DNA of 64,000 nt, taken from the NCBI RefSeq assembly GCF_002887815.1, contig NZ_PDHO01000001.1, forward strand, positions 62,001-126,000, read 5' to 3'. Positions within the stretch are counted from its first letter, which is position 1, and every line of letters begins with the position of its first letter. The translations under genes were made by a program, and so were the position numbers. The stretch comes from Mycobacterium sp. ENV421. GTDB lineage: Bacteria > Actinomycetota > Actinomycetes > Mycobacteriales > Mycobacteriaceae. Positions 55,732-63,314 of this stretch are shown piece by piece. Under the pieces are notes generated by a model, which ran no database searches, was not told the DNA's origin, and saw nothing but the letters and a program-made list of their open reading frames with translations.

Positions 55732-56565
55732 GTGCCAGAAATTGATCGTCGAAGCCTGATGCTCATGGCGGGGTTCGGCGCGGTCGCCGCCGCCCTGCCG
55801 ATGCCCGTGGCAGGTGCCACTCCCACGCGCCCGCAAGCGCCGGCGCCCAATGCTGCGGCGCCCGCATATCTCTTCCATGACGAGTTCGACGGACCGGCCG
55901 GCTCAGCCCCGGATCCCGCCAAGTGGCGCATCGCCAAGGCGCGCGAGACCATCAAGAACCCGGTGTTCTGGGATCGGCCCGAGAACATGGGCCAGTACCG
56001 CGACGATCGTCAGCATGTCTTCCTGGACGGCAACTCCAACTTGGTGATCCGTGCGACCCGCAACAACAACAAGTACGTCAGCGGCAAGGTCATGGGGAAC
56101 TGGTGGGGCGGGATAGGGACCACCTGGGAAGCCCGGATCAAGTTCAATTGCCTGACCGCGGGCTGCTGGCCGGCCTGGTGGCTGATGAACGACCACCCCG
56201 AAGTCGGTGGCGAGGTGGACCTCGCGGAGTGGTACGGCAATGGTGAATGGCCCTCGGGCACAACCGTTCACGCGCGTCTGGATGGGACGTCCTTTGCCAC
56301 CCAACCGATTCCGATCGACGGCGACTGGCACACCTGGCGAGTCACATGGAACGACTCCGGGATGTACTTCTGGAAGGACTACGTCGACGGCGCCGAGCCG
56401 TACTTCACGGTTCCGGCCAATTCCATCGACGACTGGCCGTTCAATTTCCCCGACTACCGGATGTTCCCGGTGCTGAACCTGGCCGTCAGCGGCTCGGGCG
56501 GTGGCGATCCGCGGCCCGGCACCTACCCTGCCGACATGCTCGTCGACTACGTGCGGGTCTGGTAG
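55732..56565 (+). CDS. Secreted GH16 beta-glucanase, Rv0315-like
   Basis: A 277-aa exported glycoside hydrolase of family 16 (Rv0315, ~294 aa, is described as a beta-1,3-glucanase precursor). The N-terminus EIDRRSLMLMAGFGAVAAALP is a twin-arginine-type signal. The catalytic motif ExDxxE is GEVDLAEWYG, with Glu161, Asp163 and Glu166. Other GH16 features: HDEFDGPAGSAPDPAKW, TTWEARIKFNC and the late LVDYVRVW. It hydrolyses beta-glucans outside the cell. The start is a GTG at 55732, chosen by comparison with Rv0315; an ATG 48 bases earlier is possible. Confidence 0.88.
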   Translation: MPEIDRRSLMLMAGFGAVAAALPMPVAGATPTRPQAPAPNAAAPAYLFHDEFDGPAGSAPDPAKWRIAKARETIKNPVFWDRPENMGQYRDDRQHVFLDGNSNLVIRATRNNNKYVSGKVMGNWWGGIGTTWEARIKFNCLTAGCWPAWWLMNDHPEVGGEVDLAEWYGNGEWPSGTTVHARLDGTSFATQPIPIDGDWHTWRVTWNDSGMYFWKDYVDGAEPYFTVPANSIDDWPFNFPDYRMFPVLNLAVSGSGGGDPRPGTYPADMLVDYVRVW

Positions 56566-56633
56566 CAGACGCGGCGAGGCCTGTGTGACGTCCCGGCGAC
56601 ACCGCGGACACCACTTCTCTGCTCGGGGTTGGC

Positions 56634-57734
56634 CTAGTTCATGCCGGCCGCGATCACCTCGTCGACCTCGGTGGCTCGGGCCGCCATTTCGGCGTGTGCC
56701 TTGTCCAGCGACTCGGCCTGATCTTCGTCGGCTTTCATCAGCGCCTCGATGTTGAGGTCGGCCATGTCGTGAACACCCATGTCCCGGAAGGCTTTTTGCA
56801 CCTTGTCGCCCCACAGCCCGATGTCCTTGACGATCGGCACGATGCGGCTGAACAGGTGCGAGCGGAACTGGATCATCAGCGGCGAATGGTCAACCCACTC
56901 GGCGCACTCCTTGACGTCGAGACCTAACCTCTCCATGACCTCCTCGCCGCGGAACCGGTCACGCATCAGGTAGCAGGCATTCACGACGAATTCCTCACGG
57001 TCGTCGCGCTCGGCCGTGGTCAGCTCGGAGTAGTAGTCCTTCAACGAGATTCGACCGAAGGCCACATGTCGTGCCTCGTCCTGCATGACGTAGGCGAGCA
57101 GCTGCTTGGCCAGCGAGCCCTCCGGCGCCAGATCCCGCTGTACCCCGAACGCTGCGAGTGCCAGTCCCTCGATGAGGACCTGCATGCCCAGATACGGCAT
57201 GTCCCATCGTGAGTCGCTGAGGGTGTCTGCCAGCAGAGCGGAAAGGTTGGAGTTGATCGGGTAGACCAGACCGATCTTCTCCTGCAGGAATCGTGAGAAG
57301 GCTTCGACGTGCCTGGCCTCGTCCATGGTTTGAGTGGCGGCGTAGAACTTGGCGTCCAAATCGGGGACCACCTCGACGATCTTGGCCGCACACACCATCG
57401 CCCCCTGCTCCCCATGCAGGAACTGCGAGAAGTTCCAGGCCTGGTTGTGCTGGCGCATCTCGGCGCGGCGCTTCTCGTCCGCTGACTCCCACGCCGGGCT
57501 GCCGAACAGCGGGTGGAACTCGTCGGGCATTCCGACCGGGTTCATCGGGTCAACGTCCAGGCTCCAGTCGATACGCGACTGCGCGTCCCACTGTTTGTCC
57601 TTGCCCTTCTGATACAGCGACAGAAGTCGGGCCCGTCCCTCGTCGTATTCCCAGGTGAAGCGGGCGTCGCCGGCGCTGGGGACCTCCCATGAGTAGGGGT
57701 CGGGCACCTGGGTGTACTTGTCTTTAGTCGTCAC
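56634..57734 (-). CDS. Ferritin-like diiron protein
   Basis: A 366-aa four-helix-bundle diiron carboxylate protein. The iron ligands can be read as Glu109 (HGEQGAM), Glu139/His142 (DEARHVEAF), Glu189 (LIEGLAL) and Glu220/His223 (DEARHVAFG): the E-ExxH-E-ExxH pattern of ferritin-like oxidases and desaturases. It lacks the size and motif of DesA1/2-type acyl-ACP desaturases. An AurF-like N-oxygenase or other monooxygenase is possible; the substrate is not known. It has an inverted repeat 97-112 bases upstream. Confidence 0.82.
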   Translation of the reverse strand: MTTKDKYTQVPDPYSWEVPSAGDARFTWEYDEGRARLLSLYQKGKDKQWDAQSRIDWSLDVDPMNPVGMPDEFHPLFGSPAWESADEKRRAEMRQHNQAWNFSQFLHGEQGAMVCAAKIVEVVPDLDAKFYAATQTMDEARHVEAFSRFLQEKIGLVYPINSNLSALLADTLSDSRWDMPYLGMQVLIEGLALAAFGVQRDLAPEGSLAKQLLAYVMQDEARHVAFGRISLKDYYSELTTAERDDREEFVVNACYLMRDRFRGEEVMERLGLDVKECAEWVDHSPLMIQFRSHLFSRIVPIVKDIGLWGDKVQKAFRDMGVHDMADLNIEALMKADEDQAESLDKAHAEMAARATEVDEVIAAGMN

Positions 57735-57830
57735 GAGTTGTCGCCTTTCGCCCCGGTCTTATGACTTGAATCACACAGTGCGCCCGTTTTGGCGGCCCCG
57801 TCAAGCGACATCGTCTGATCAGCGAAATTG

Positions 57831-57846
57831 AAGTAGACGACTACTT
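57831..57846. promoter_or_regulatory. Inverted repeat AAGTAG-N4-CTACTT
   Basis: AAGTAG and CTACTT form a perfect 6-bp inverted repeat with a four-base spacer, in an A/T-rich setting. It lies between the stop of the metallopeptidase lipoprotein gene (13 bases away) and the diiron protein gene, both on the minus strand. It could be a terminator of the former or an operator of the latter. Confidence 0.4.
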
Positions 57847-57858
57847 AATGCGCGCTCG

Positions 57859-58722
57859 CTACTTCCAATGCTCGTCGAGCAATGTCGACCAGGCGTGGCT
57901 CAGTTGCTTCCACTCGTCCGGGCAGCCCTGCGCACGTTCTTGGGGGAGTCCGCCGTCGCTGATCATGTCGGCGTTCGCATCGGGGTTGGAGCCGTAGATC
58001 CAGCACTGCAGGTTGTAGACGCGCTGTTGGTCCAGTGAGTGGACGTCGGCCATATCCGCCGCGCCGAGTTCGGTGCGTGCGGAGGCGGAGGCTTGGAACG
58101 CGCGCGCGAAATTCGTGATCGCTTTCAGCGATTCGGTGTCCACTTTGCCGTTGTCGCCGGGGGTCAGCAGGATGTAGGCCGCCAGTTGGTCGGCGGCGTC
58201 CTCTTCTTTGCCGGTGATCGGCAGGTCGTAGAGGGTGATCGCCATGTGGCCGGTCTCGTGATAGAACGTCGCGTCCTCGGAGCCGATGGCCGATGCGGTC
58301 GGATCCTTGTCGCCCGCCTTGGTGAAGATCTTCTCCCCGAGGTCGGCATCCTCGTAGCAGATGGTGATGGTCTTCTGGCTCGGGCTCCAGAAGGCGTTGG
58401 CCTGGTCGCACTGCGAGCCGTGCAGGGGGATGTCCTGGGGCAGCTTCAGTGACTGGTTGATGTCGTCGGCGAGATCTTCCAGAACCATGTTGTCCTGCAA
58501 CAGTTTTTTGCCATTCTGCGCTTCAGGACTGGTGGCATCGTCGTAGGTGACGGTCATCTTTCCGCCGGCGTCCGCCGTCGCAGTGTCCTCGGGGCCTTTG
58601 GCTTTTGGGGTCTCCGATGCCGGGGAGCTGCCCGAGGATTCGGCTTTCTCCTCGGTGCCGCCGCCACCGCATCCGGTCAGCAACAACCCAACTGCCAACA
58701 CCGGCAGAATCCGAGCGCTCAT
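57859..58722 (-). CDS. Lipoprotein with metallopeptidase-like domain (DUF4344 type)
   Basis: A 287-aa lipoprotein. The lipobox LLTGC is at residues 13-17 with a GGGG run after it, so the mature protein should be anchored outside the membrane. An Ala/Ser/Glu-rich linker leads to a zinc-peptidase-like domain: FYHETGHMAITLYDLPITG contains HExxH, with EEDAADQLAAYIL as the helix that should supply a third ligand. This matches DUF4344 metallopeptidases. The ATG at 58722 has GGAGG eight bases upstream, which decides it over a Met eight codons earlier. Confidence 0.82.
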   Translation of the reverse strand: MSARILPVLAVGLLLTGCGGGGTEEKAESSGSSPASETPKAKGPEDTATADAGGKMTVTYDDATSPEAQNGKKLLQDNMVLEDLADDINQSLKLPQDIPLHGSQCDQANAFWSPSQKTITICYEDADLGEKIFTKAGDKDPTASAIGSEDATFYHETGHMAITLYDLPITGKEEDAADQLAAYILLTPGDNGKVDTESLKAITNFARAFQASASARTELGAADMADVHSLDQQRVYNLQCWIYGSNPDANADMISDGGLPQERAQGCPDEWKQLSHAWSTLLDEHWK

Positions 58723-58865
58723 CTTCTCGACCTCCGTCAACGCCACTGGTAATTGACACGTTCGCAGATTTACGCCGGTGGTGGGGGTGTTAGATCAACT
58801 CTCGCGGAGAAGCACTGCCGAGGAACTGGGAGCATGGAGGCAACAACCGCCAGCAGGGAGACCAA

Positions 58866-59732
58866 GTGCCGCCGACGCTAGACGTCCTGTCAGACCATCG
58901 CGACGAACTGGGTGAAGGGCCATGGTGGGACGCCGAGGACGGCACTTTCTACTGGGTGGACAGCACGGGGTGTTCGGTGCACTGGGTCTGCCTGGACGGC
59001 GGTGACGTCACCACGATCTCCACGCCCGGCGAAGTGGGCTTCGTCGTCAAAACCCGGTCCGGGCTCCTTCTCGCCGGCTGCCGTGACGGCCTCTATGCCT
59101 ACAACGGTGATAACTGGGAGTCGAGGTGGACCGGTAGTTGGGACACCTCGAGCGTGCGGTGCAACGACGGAAAAACCGACCGCAACGGGCGTCTGTGGTT
59201 CGGCACGTTGCACGACCCCGAGACCGAGCCCGTCGCGCATCTCTATCGCGTCCGAGACGGACGGCCGCAGGTGCGGCTCGACGGCGTCACCGTGTCAAAC
59301 GGTCTCGGCTGGTCGCCGGACGGCACGCTGATGTACTACGCGGATTCGCCTACCCAGATCATTCGGGTCTTCGACTACGACGCGGCAGCCGGTGAGATCC
59401 ACAACGGACGAATCTTCGCGATGGACGTAAAACCCTCTGATCCGGACGGCCTCACCGTCGATGCGGATGGGTGTGTCTGGTCGGCGAAATGGGATGGGGG
59501 CAAGGTCGTCCGGTATACGCCGGACGGCCGGATCGATCGTGAAGTGGAGGTGCCGGTGTCGCGCCCGACCAGCTGCATGTTCGTGGGCAGCGATCTGCGC
59601 ACGCTGGCCATCACGTCGGCGCTGCCTGACGTGCCGGAGGCGGAACCACTCGCCGGCGCGGTGTTTCTCGTCGACGTCGGCGCTCAAGGCTTGCCCGAGG
59701 CGCGGTTCGACGAGCAGCAGCTAACCGATTGA
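58866..59732 (+). CDS. SMP-30/gluconolactonase-family protein
   Basis: A 288-aa six-bladed beta-propeller of the SMP-30/gluconolactonase/LRE family: LGEGPWWDAEDGTFYWVD at the start, CNDGKTDRNGRLWFGTL, VSNGLGWSPDGTLMYYADS and DPDGLTVDADGCVWSAKW. Conserved Glu (GEGPWW), Asn (NDGKTD, SNGLGW) and Asp (PDGLTV) are the usual metal ligands. Such enzymes open sugar lactones. The start is a GTG preceded by AGGGAGA. It has no signal peptide. Confidence 0.92.
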   Translation: MPPTLDVLSDHRDELGEGPWWDAEDGTFYWVDSTGCSVHWVCLDGGDVTTISTPGEVGFVVKTRSGLLLAGCRDGLYAYNGDNWESRWTGSWDTSSVRCNDGKTDRNGRLWFGTLHDPETEPVAHLYRVRDGRPQVRLDGVTVSNGLGWSPDGTLMYYADSPTQIIRVFDYDAAAGEIHNGRIFAMDVKPSDPDGLTVDADGCVWSAKWDGGKVVRYTPDGRIDREVEVPVSRPTSCMFVGSDLRTLAITSALPDVPEAEPLAGAVFLVDVGAQGLPEARFDEQQLTD

Positions 59733-59739
59733 GTCGAGG

Positions 59740-60114
59740 TTAATTGGTTGACAACCTGTTTCGATCGGCCAGCTTGAGCTGCCTGGCGATCAGAAACAGC
59801 GGGAACGAGACGCTGATCGCGATCACGAAGCCGGCCGCGACGTAGGCCCACAGATAACGGACTCCGAGTCGACGGCCCTCGGCGATCATCAGCACGGTTG
59901 CCGCCAGCGCGACGATCAACAGATCGTTGGTCAATGACGACGTCGCGTAGTTGACGTACCCGGCCGCGAAGAAGCCCGTCAGGCCGCCATTGCCCTCGCT
60001 GAGCATGTAGGCGACGGTGTTCCCGAACACGAACACCAGCGCGGCGATTGCCAGGACAAGGTAGATGCCGCAGAGCAGCTTGTCGGTTCGAGGCAGGCGC
60101 GAAATCGTCGTCAT
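59740..60114 (-). CDS. DUF2834-type membrane protein
   Basis: A 124-aa protein with three transmembrane helices (CGIYLVLAIAALVFVFGNTV, LTNDLLIVALAATVLMIAEG, YLWAYVAAGFVIAISVSFPLF, split here for reading). The middle segment NDLLIVALAATVLMIAEGRR with a conserved Asp-Leu pattern resembles DUF2834. No function is known. It converges with the lactonase gene and is divergent from the Abi-alpha-like gene. Confidence 0.75.
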   Translation of the reverse strand: MTTISRLPRTDKLLCGIYLVLAIAALVFVFGNTVAYMLSEGNGGLTGFFAAGYVNYATSSLTNDLLIVALAATVLMIAEGRRLGVRYLWAYVAAGFVIAISVSFPLFLIARQLKLADRNRLSTN

Positions 60115-60239
60115 CGACGGATTATGCGCCGATCGGTCGCGGCTGCGACGCCGATCTCAGGTCGTCCGTGGAGATTGCAATACGGAGTAATCGATGCCTC
60201 CGCCATCTGCAGGGACGTGCGTCGGGCTATTTTCTGCGG

Positions 60240-60926
60240 GTGGCTTTCTCATATGACCCCCGAGGACTGATCGGGCGCGCGGTGGACGCCGCGCGAGTGG
60301 GGCTCGACGTCTACAGCTGGGCCGAGGAACAAGTCGTCGGTGCGATTCGGCAGGGACTCGATTCGCTGGACCCTGCCGAGGCTCGCGAGGATGCCGCCCC
60401 CGAGGCAGTGTCGGAGGCATCAGTGCCGGACCCCGATTCGCTGTCCGGGAAGATGGGCCGGCTGCTGGACCGCGCGCTCGACCAGAACACCAAGGGGAGT
60501 CAGGTCGAGCTCTACCACCACCTGCTTGATCAGCTCGTCGCCGACGAGGCGCGCATCCTGGGCGCACCGTCCGACGGGTCGTCGTCGCCGATGGTGAACA
60601 TCTACACCTGGCTCAGTCCACGTGTTCCGGGGCGGGCGGCGCTGGAGAATGCCTCGTTGATCGGGCGGACCGCGAACGTGGCTCTGCCGCAGATGGTTCC
60701 GCAATACGTCAGTCACCTGCTGTCACTAGGCCTGGTCGAGGCCGGCCCCGAAGACCCTGCCCTGGCCACTGAGTACGAGGTACTGATGGCCGAGACGTCG
60801 GTGCTTGCGGCCATCAAGAGCGCGTCGCGCGGTCCGCTGACCGCCAAAGTCGAAAAGTCGACATTGACGCTGTCGCCGCTCGGCATGTCGCTGTGGGCGG
60901 CCGCCACAGGGGAACTCGGTCAGTGA
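60240..60926 (+). CDS. Abi-alpha/DUF4393-like protein
   Basis: A 228-aa protein. Residues ~80-228 match, by eye, the pattern of the Abi-alpha family (PF14337, DUF4393): a helix such as SQVELYHHLLDQLVADEARIL, a central region, then QYVSHLLSLGLVEAG and the terminal STLTLSPLGMSLWAA, like 'LT.LG..F..A'. Members were named from an abortive-infection context. The GTG start at 60240 was chosen because no ATG is available in frame. The stop overlaps the next gene by GTGA, so the two proteins are made together. Function here is unknown; a defence role is only a hypothesis. Confidence 0.6.
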   Translation: MAFSYDPRGLIGRAVDAARVGLDVYSWAEEQVVGAIRQGLDSLDPAEAREDAAPEAVSEASVPDPDSLSGKMGRLLDRALDQNTKGSQVELYHHLLDQLVADEARILGAPSDGSSSPMVNIYTWLSPRVPGRAALENASLIGRTANVALPQMVPQYVSHLLSLGLVEAGPEDPALATEYEVLMAETSVLAAIKSASRGPLTAKVEKSTLTLSPLGMSLWAAATGELGQ

Positions 60927-62188
60927 GCTCAGTATCCGTGCTGGCTATCTCCAGCTGGACTGAGATCAAGGCCGACTTCAGCGCCTATTGGATGGTGTAC
61001 CTGTCGATGCCGTTCGTCGCGGCCTTCGTCGGGTGGAGCACGAAAATCGTCGCACTCGAAATGCTCTACCGACCCATCGAATTCAGGGGTTGGGGTCCGT
61101 TCGGATGGCAGGGCATCGTGCCGCGGCGGGCGGGCAAGGTCGGCTCGAAGACCATCGATCTGCTGACGTCCAATCTGCTGAAACCCGAAGAGCTGCTGGA
61201 CCGCATCGACGCCAACGAAGCCGTCGACGCGCTGCGCGGTCCGCTCGCCGCAGCGATCGACGACATCTCCCGCGACCTTGCCGACGAGATTCGCCCCGGC
61301 CTGTGGGATGCGTTACCGGAATCCGCCAGACGGGGGATCCAGGAGCGGATGCACAGGCAGGCGCCCCACATCGTCGAGAACATGCTCACCGAGATGAAGG
61401 CCGACCTGCCGCGCTACCTCGATCTGCACTTCATGGCGGTGACGACGCTGGTGCGCAACAAGGAGAAGCTCGTCAAGCTGATGCGCAGCGTCACCACAGA
61501 TGCCATGGCGTTCGTGCGGCGCAGCGGCATCTACTTCGGTCTGGTGATCGGTCTGGTTCAGATGGTGGCGTGGGCGCTGTTCAAGAACCCGTGGATCATG
61601 CCGGCCTTCGGGTTCGCGGTCGGCTTCATCAGCGACTACATCGCGTTGAACATGCTCTTCCGGCCGATGCACCCGCGAAAGTTCCTCGGTTTCATCCCCT
61701 TTCAAGGCTTGCTGCATGCCGAGCGGGACAAGATCACCCGCGACTACGCCAAGATCCTGGCCGACGATCTGTTCTCACCCGAGCTCATGTTCGACGCGAT
61801 CATCAAAGGCCCCGGCTCGGACAAGCTGTTCGCGTTGGCCGCCAAGGAAATCGACGCCGCCATTGACGCCCAGACCGGCGTTGCGCGACCGATGGTGACA
61901 CTGGCGGTCGGCACCAAGCGATACCGGGCGCTGAAGGACCGCGTCGTTGCGCTGGTGTTGGAGCGTCTCCCGGATACCTTGCTGGAGGCCCAGGAGTACG
62001 CGGCGAACGCGTTGAACCTCGAGCAGGTCGTCATCGACAAGATGAGTCAACTGACCGAGGAGGAGTACGAGTCGATCCTGCGGCCGGTGTTCAAGGATGA
62101 CGAGCCCTTGATGATCGCGGTCGGCGCGGTGCTCGGCGGCGTGGTCGGTGAGCTTCAGGTGCAGATCATCGAATTCTTCACCCACTGA
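60923..62188 (+). CDS. DUF445 membrane protein
   Basis: A 421-aa protein of the DUF445 (YheB/YjiN) family. The N-terminal membrane segment MPFVAAFVGWSTKIVALEML and RGWGPFGWQGIVPRRAGKVGS are the family hallmark. A second hydrophobic pair occurs near residues 190-240 (IYFGLVIGLVQMVAWALF; FGFAVGFISDYIALNML), repeating the N-terminal pattern (RPMHPRKFLGFIPFQGLL). The C-terminus has a final membrane helix (LMIAVGAVLGGVVGELQV). Function unknown in any organism that I can recall. It is coupled to the Abi-alpha-like gene by a GTGA overlap. Confidence 0.82.
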   Translation: MSSVSVLAISSWTEIKADFSAYWMVYLSMPFVAAFVGWSTKIVALEMLYRPIEFRGWGPFGWQGIVPRRAGKVGSKTIDLLTSNLLKPEELLDRIDANEAVDALRGPLAAAIDDISRDLADEIRPGLWDALPESARRGIQERMHRQAPHIVENMLTEMKADLPRYLDLHFMAVTTLVRNKEKLVKLMRSVTTDAMAFVRRSGIYFGLVIGLVQMVAWALFKNPWIMPAFGFAVGFISDYIALNMLFRPMHPRKFLGFIPFQGLLHAERDKITRDYAKILADDLFSPELMFDAIIKGPGSDKLFALAAKEIDAAIDAQTGVARPMVTLAVGTKRYRALKDRVVALVLERLPDTLLEAQEYAANALNLEQVVIDKMSQLTEEEYESILRPVFKDDEPLMIAVGAVLGGVVGELQVQIIEFFTH

Positions 62189-62194
62189 GTGCGG

Positions 62195-62560
62195 CTACAG
62201 CGCCGGAGTAGTGGGCTGCAGAACCGCGGTGGCAACAGCCTCCGCCCGCAGGTGCTCGAAGGCTTGGTAGTCCGGATCGTTGACCATGTCGACGAAGTGC
62301 CGCCGGCTGGGATAGCGGAACAATGCCACCAGGTCCCAGTCGCCGCCAGCATCGGCAAGCAGGGATGGATGCCCGACGCCGCCGTACACAATCGTCACCC
62401 CGTAGCGTTCCTGGATCCCGGAGCTGCTGAAGTGCTCGATGTACTCCCGGTACTTGTCCGCACCGCCGGGTGCGAAGCGCACGAGATTGAGCATCACCAC
62501 CGGTGCGCTCGGATCGGCGGCGACGAACTGCTCGAGTGCGGACGTGTCGAGAGCAGACAT
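62195..62560 (-). CDS. DUF1330-type small protein
   Basis: A 121-aa ferredoxin-like-fold protein of the DUF1330 type: VVMLNLVRFAPGGADKYREY and DLVALFRYPSRRHFVDMVNDPDYQA. Such dimeric proteins are of unknown function; some relatives bind or modify small molecules. The ATG at 62560 has AAGGGAGA eight bases upstream. It is divergent from a TetR gene across 89 bases that contain an operator-like repeat. Confidence 0.85.
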   Translation of the reverse strand: MSALDTSALEQFVAADPSAPVVMLNLVRFAPGGADKYREYIEHFSSSGIQERYGVTIVYGGVGHPSLLADAGGDWDLVALFRYPSRRHFVDMVNDPDYQAFEHLRAEAVATAVLQPTTPAL

Positions 62561-62581
62561 GGTGTTCTCCCTTGGTAAGTT

Positions 62582-62603
62582 ACTTGCTGAACAACACGCA
62601 AGT
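62582..62603. promoter_or_regulatory. Operator-like inverted repeat between DUF1330 and TetR genes
   Basis: ACTTGC and GCAAGT form a perfect inverted repeat with a ten-base spacer, extended to TTACTTGC / GCAAGTTA with one mismatch. It sits midway between the divergent starts at 62560 and 62650. This is the expected place and form of a site through which the TetR controls itself and the DUF1330 gene. Confidence 0.65.
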
Positions 62604-62649
62604 TAGTGGACGGCACTGACAAGTTCGGCCTCAGGCAGGATGACCAGGC

Positions 62650-63261
62650 ATGGAGGAGTTGCGATCGGCTCGCCGAACTCAGGCTGAACGTCGAGAAGAC
62701 GCTCGACAACGCGTGCTGCTAGCCGCCACGGCGTTGGTTGCCGTGCACGGATCGCGCGCGGTGTCGCTGGCTGCCGTCGGCGAGGCCGCCGGGTACAGCC
62801 GCGGCATCGTCCACCACCATTTCGGCAGCAAGGCGCAGTTGCTCGAGGAGCTCATCAAGTTCACCCAGACCTTCGACGTCCCGGCTGACTCGGCGACCGG
62901 GCTCGGCCGGCTGACCGATTTCGTGGCGGCCTACCTGAGCGGACTGCACGAGCGGTCACCGCGCTCGGAAGCGTTCCTGAAACTCTGGACCGAATCCGCG
63001 GGTGCCGAACCGTCGCTGGCCGAGCTTTTCGCCGAGCGCGACGCGAAGTTCCGAGAAGTCCTCGCGCAGTACATCGTCGACGGGATCGACGACGGCTCCG
63101 TCCGACCCGATGTCGACCCTCAGACCACCGCCGTCGCGATCATCGGGCTGCTCCGCGGCAGCGCTCTGATGGCCTTCTCGACTGCGCGTGATGTGTCGGC
63201 GGGGGAGTTGGCTTTAGCTGCGGTGGAGGGTGTTGAACGCAGCTTGGCGGCCGGGGACTGA
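62650..63261 (+). CDS. TetR-family transcriptional regulator
   Basis: A 203-aa TetR regulator with a clear N-terminal helix-turn-helix (VSLAAVGEAAGYSRGIVHHHF at about residues 37-58, then GSKAQLLEEL). The C-terminal ligand domain is typical (DGIDDGSVRPDVDPQTTAVAI). It is preceded by the inverted repeat at 62582-62603, so autoregulation is likely. The MFS transporter gene that follows is convergent and about 50 bases away. Confidence 0.92.
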   Translation: MEELRSARRTQAERREDARQRVLLAATALVAVHGSRAVSLAAVGEAAGYSRGIVHHHFGSKAQLLEELIKFTQTFDVPADSATGLGRLTDFVAAYLSGLHERSPRSEAFLKLWTESAGAEPSLAELFAERDAKFREVLAQYIVDGIDDGSVRPDVDPQTTAVAIIGLLRGSALMAFSTARDVSAGELALAAVEGVERSLAAGD

Positions 63262-63314
63262 CGCCTGCGGGTAACCGTCACTGCGAAGCCGATGTCGGGA
63301 ATCGAACGCGGATA

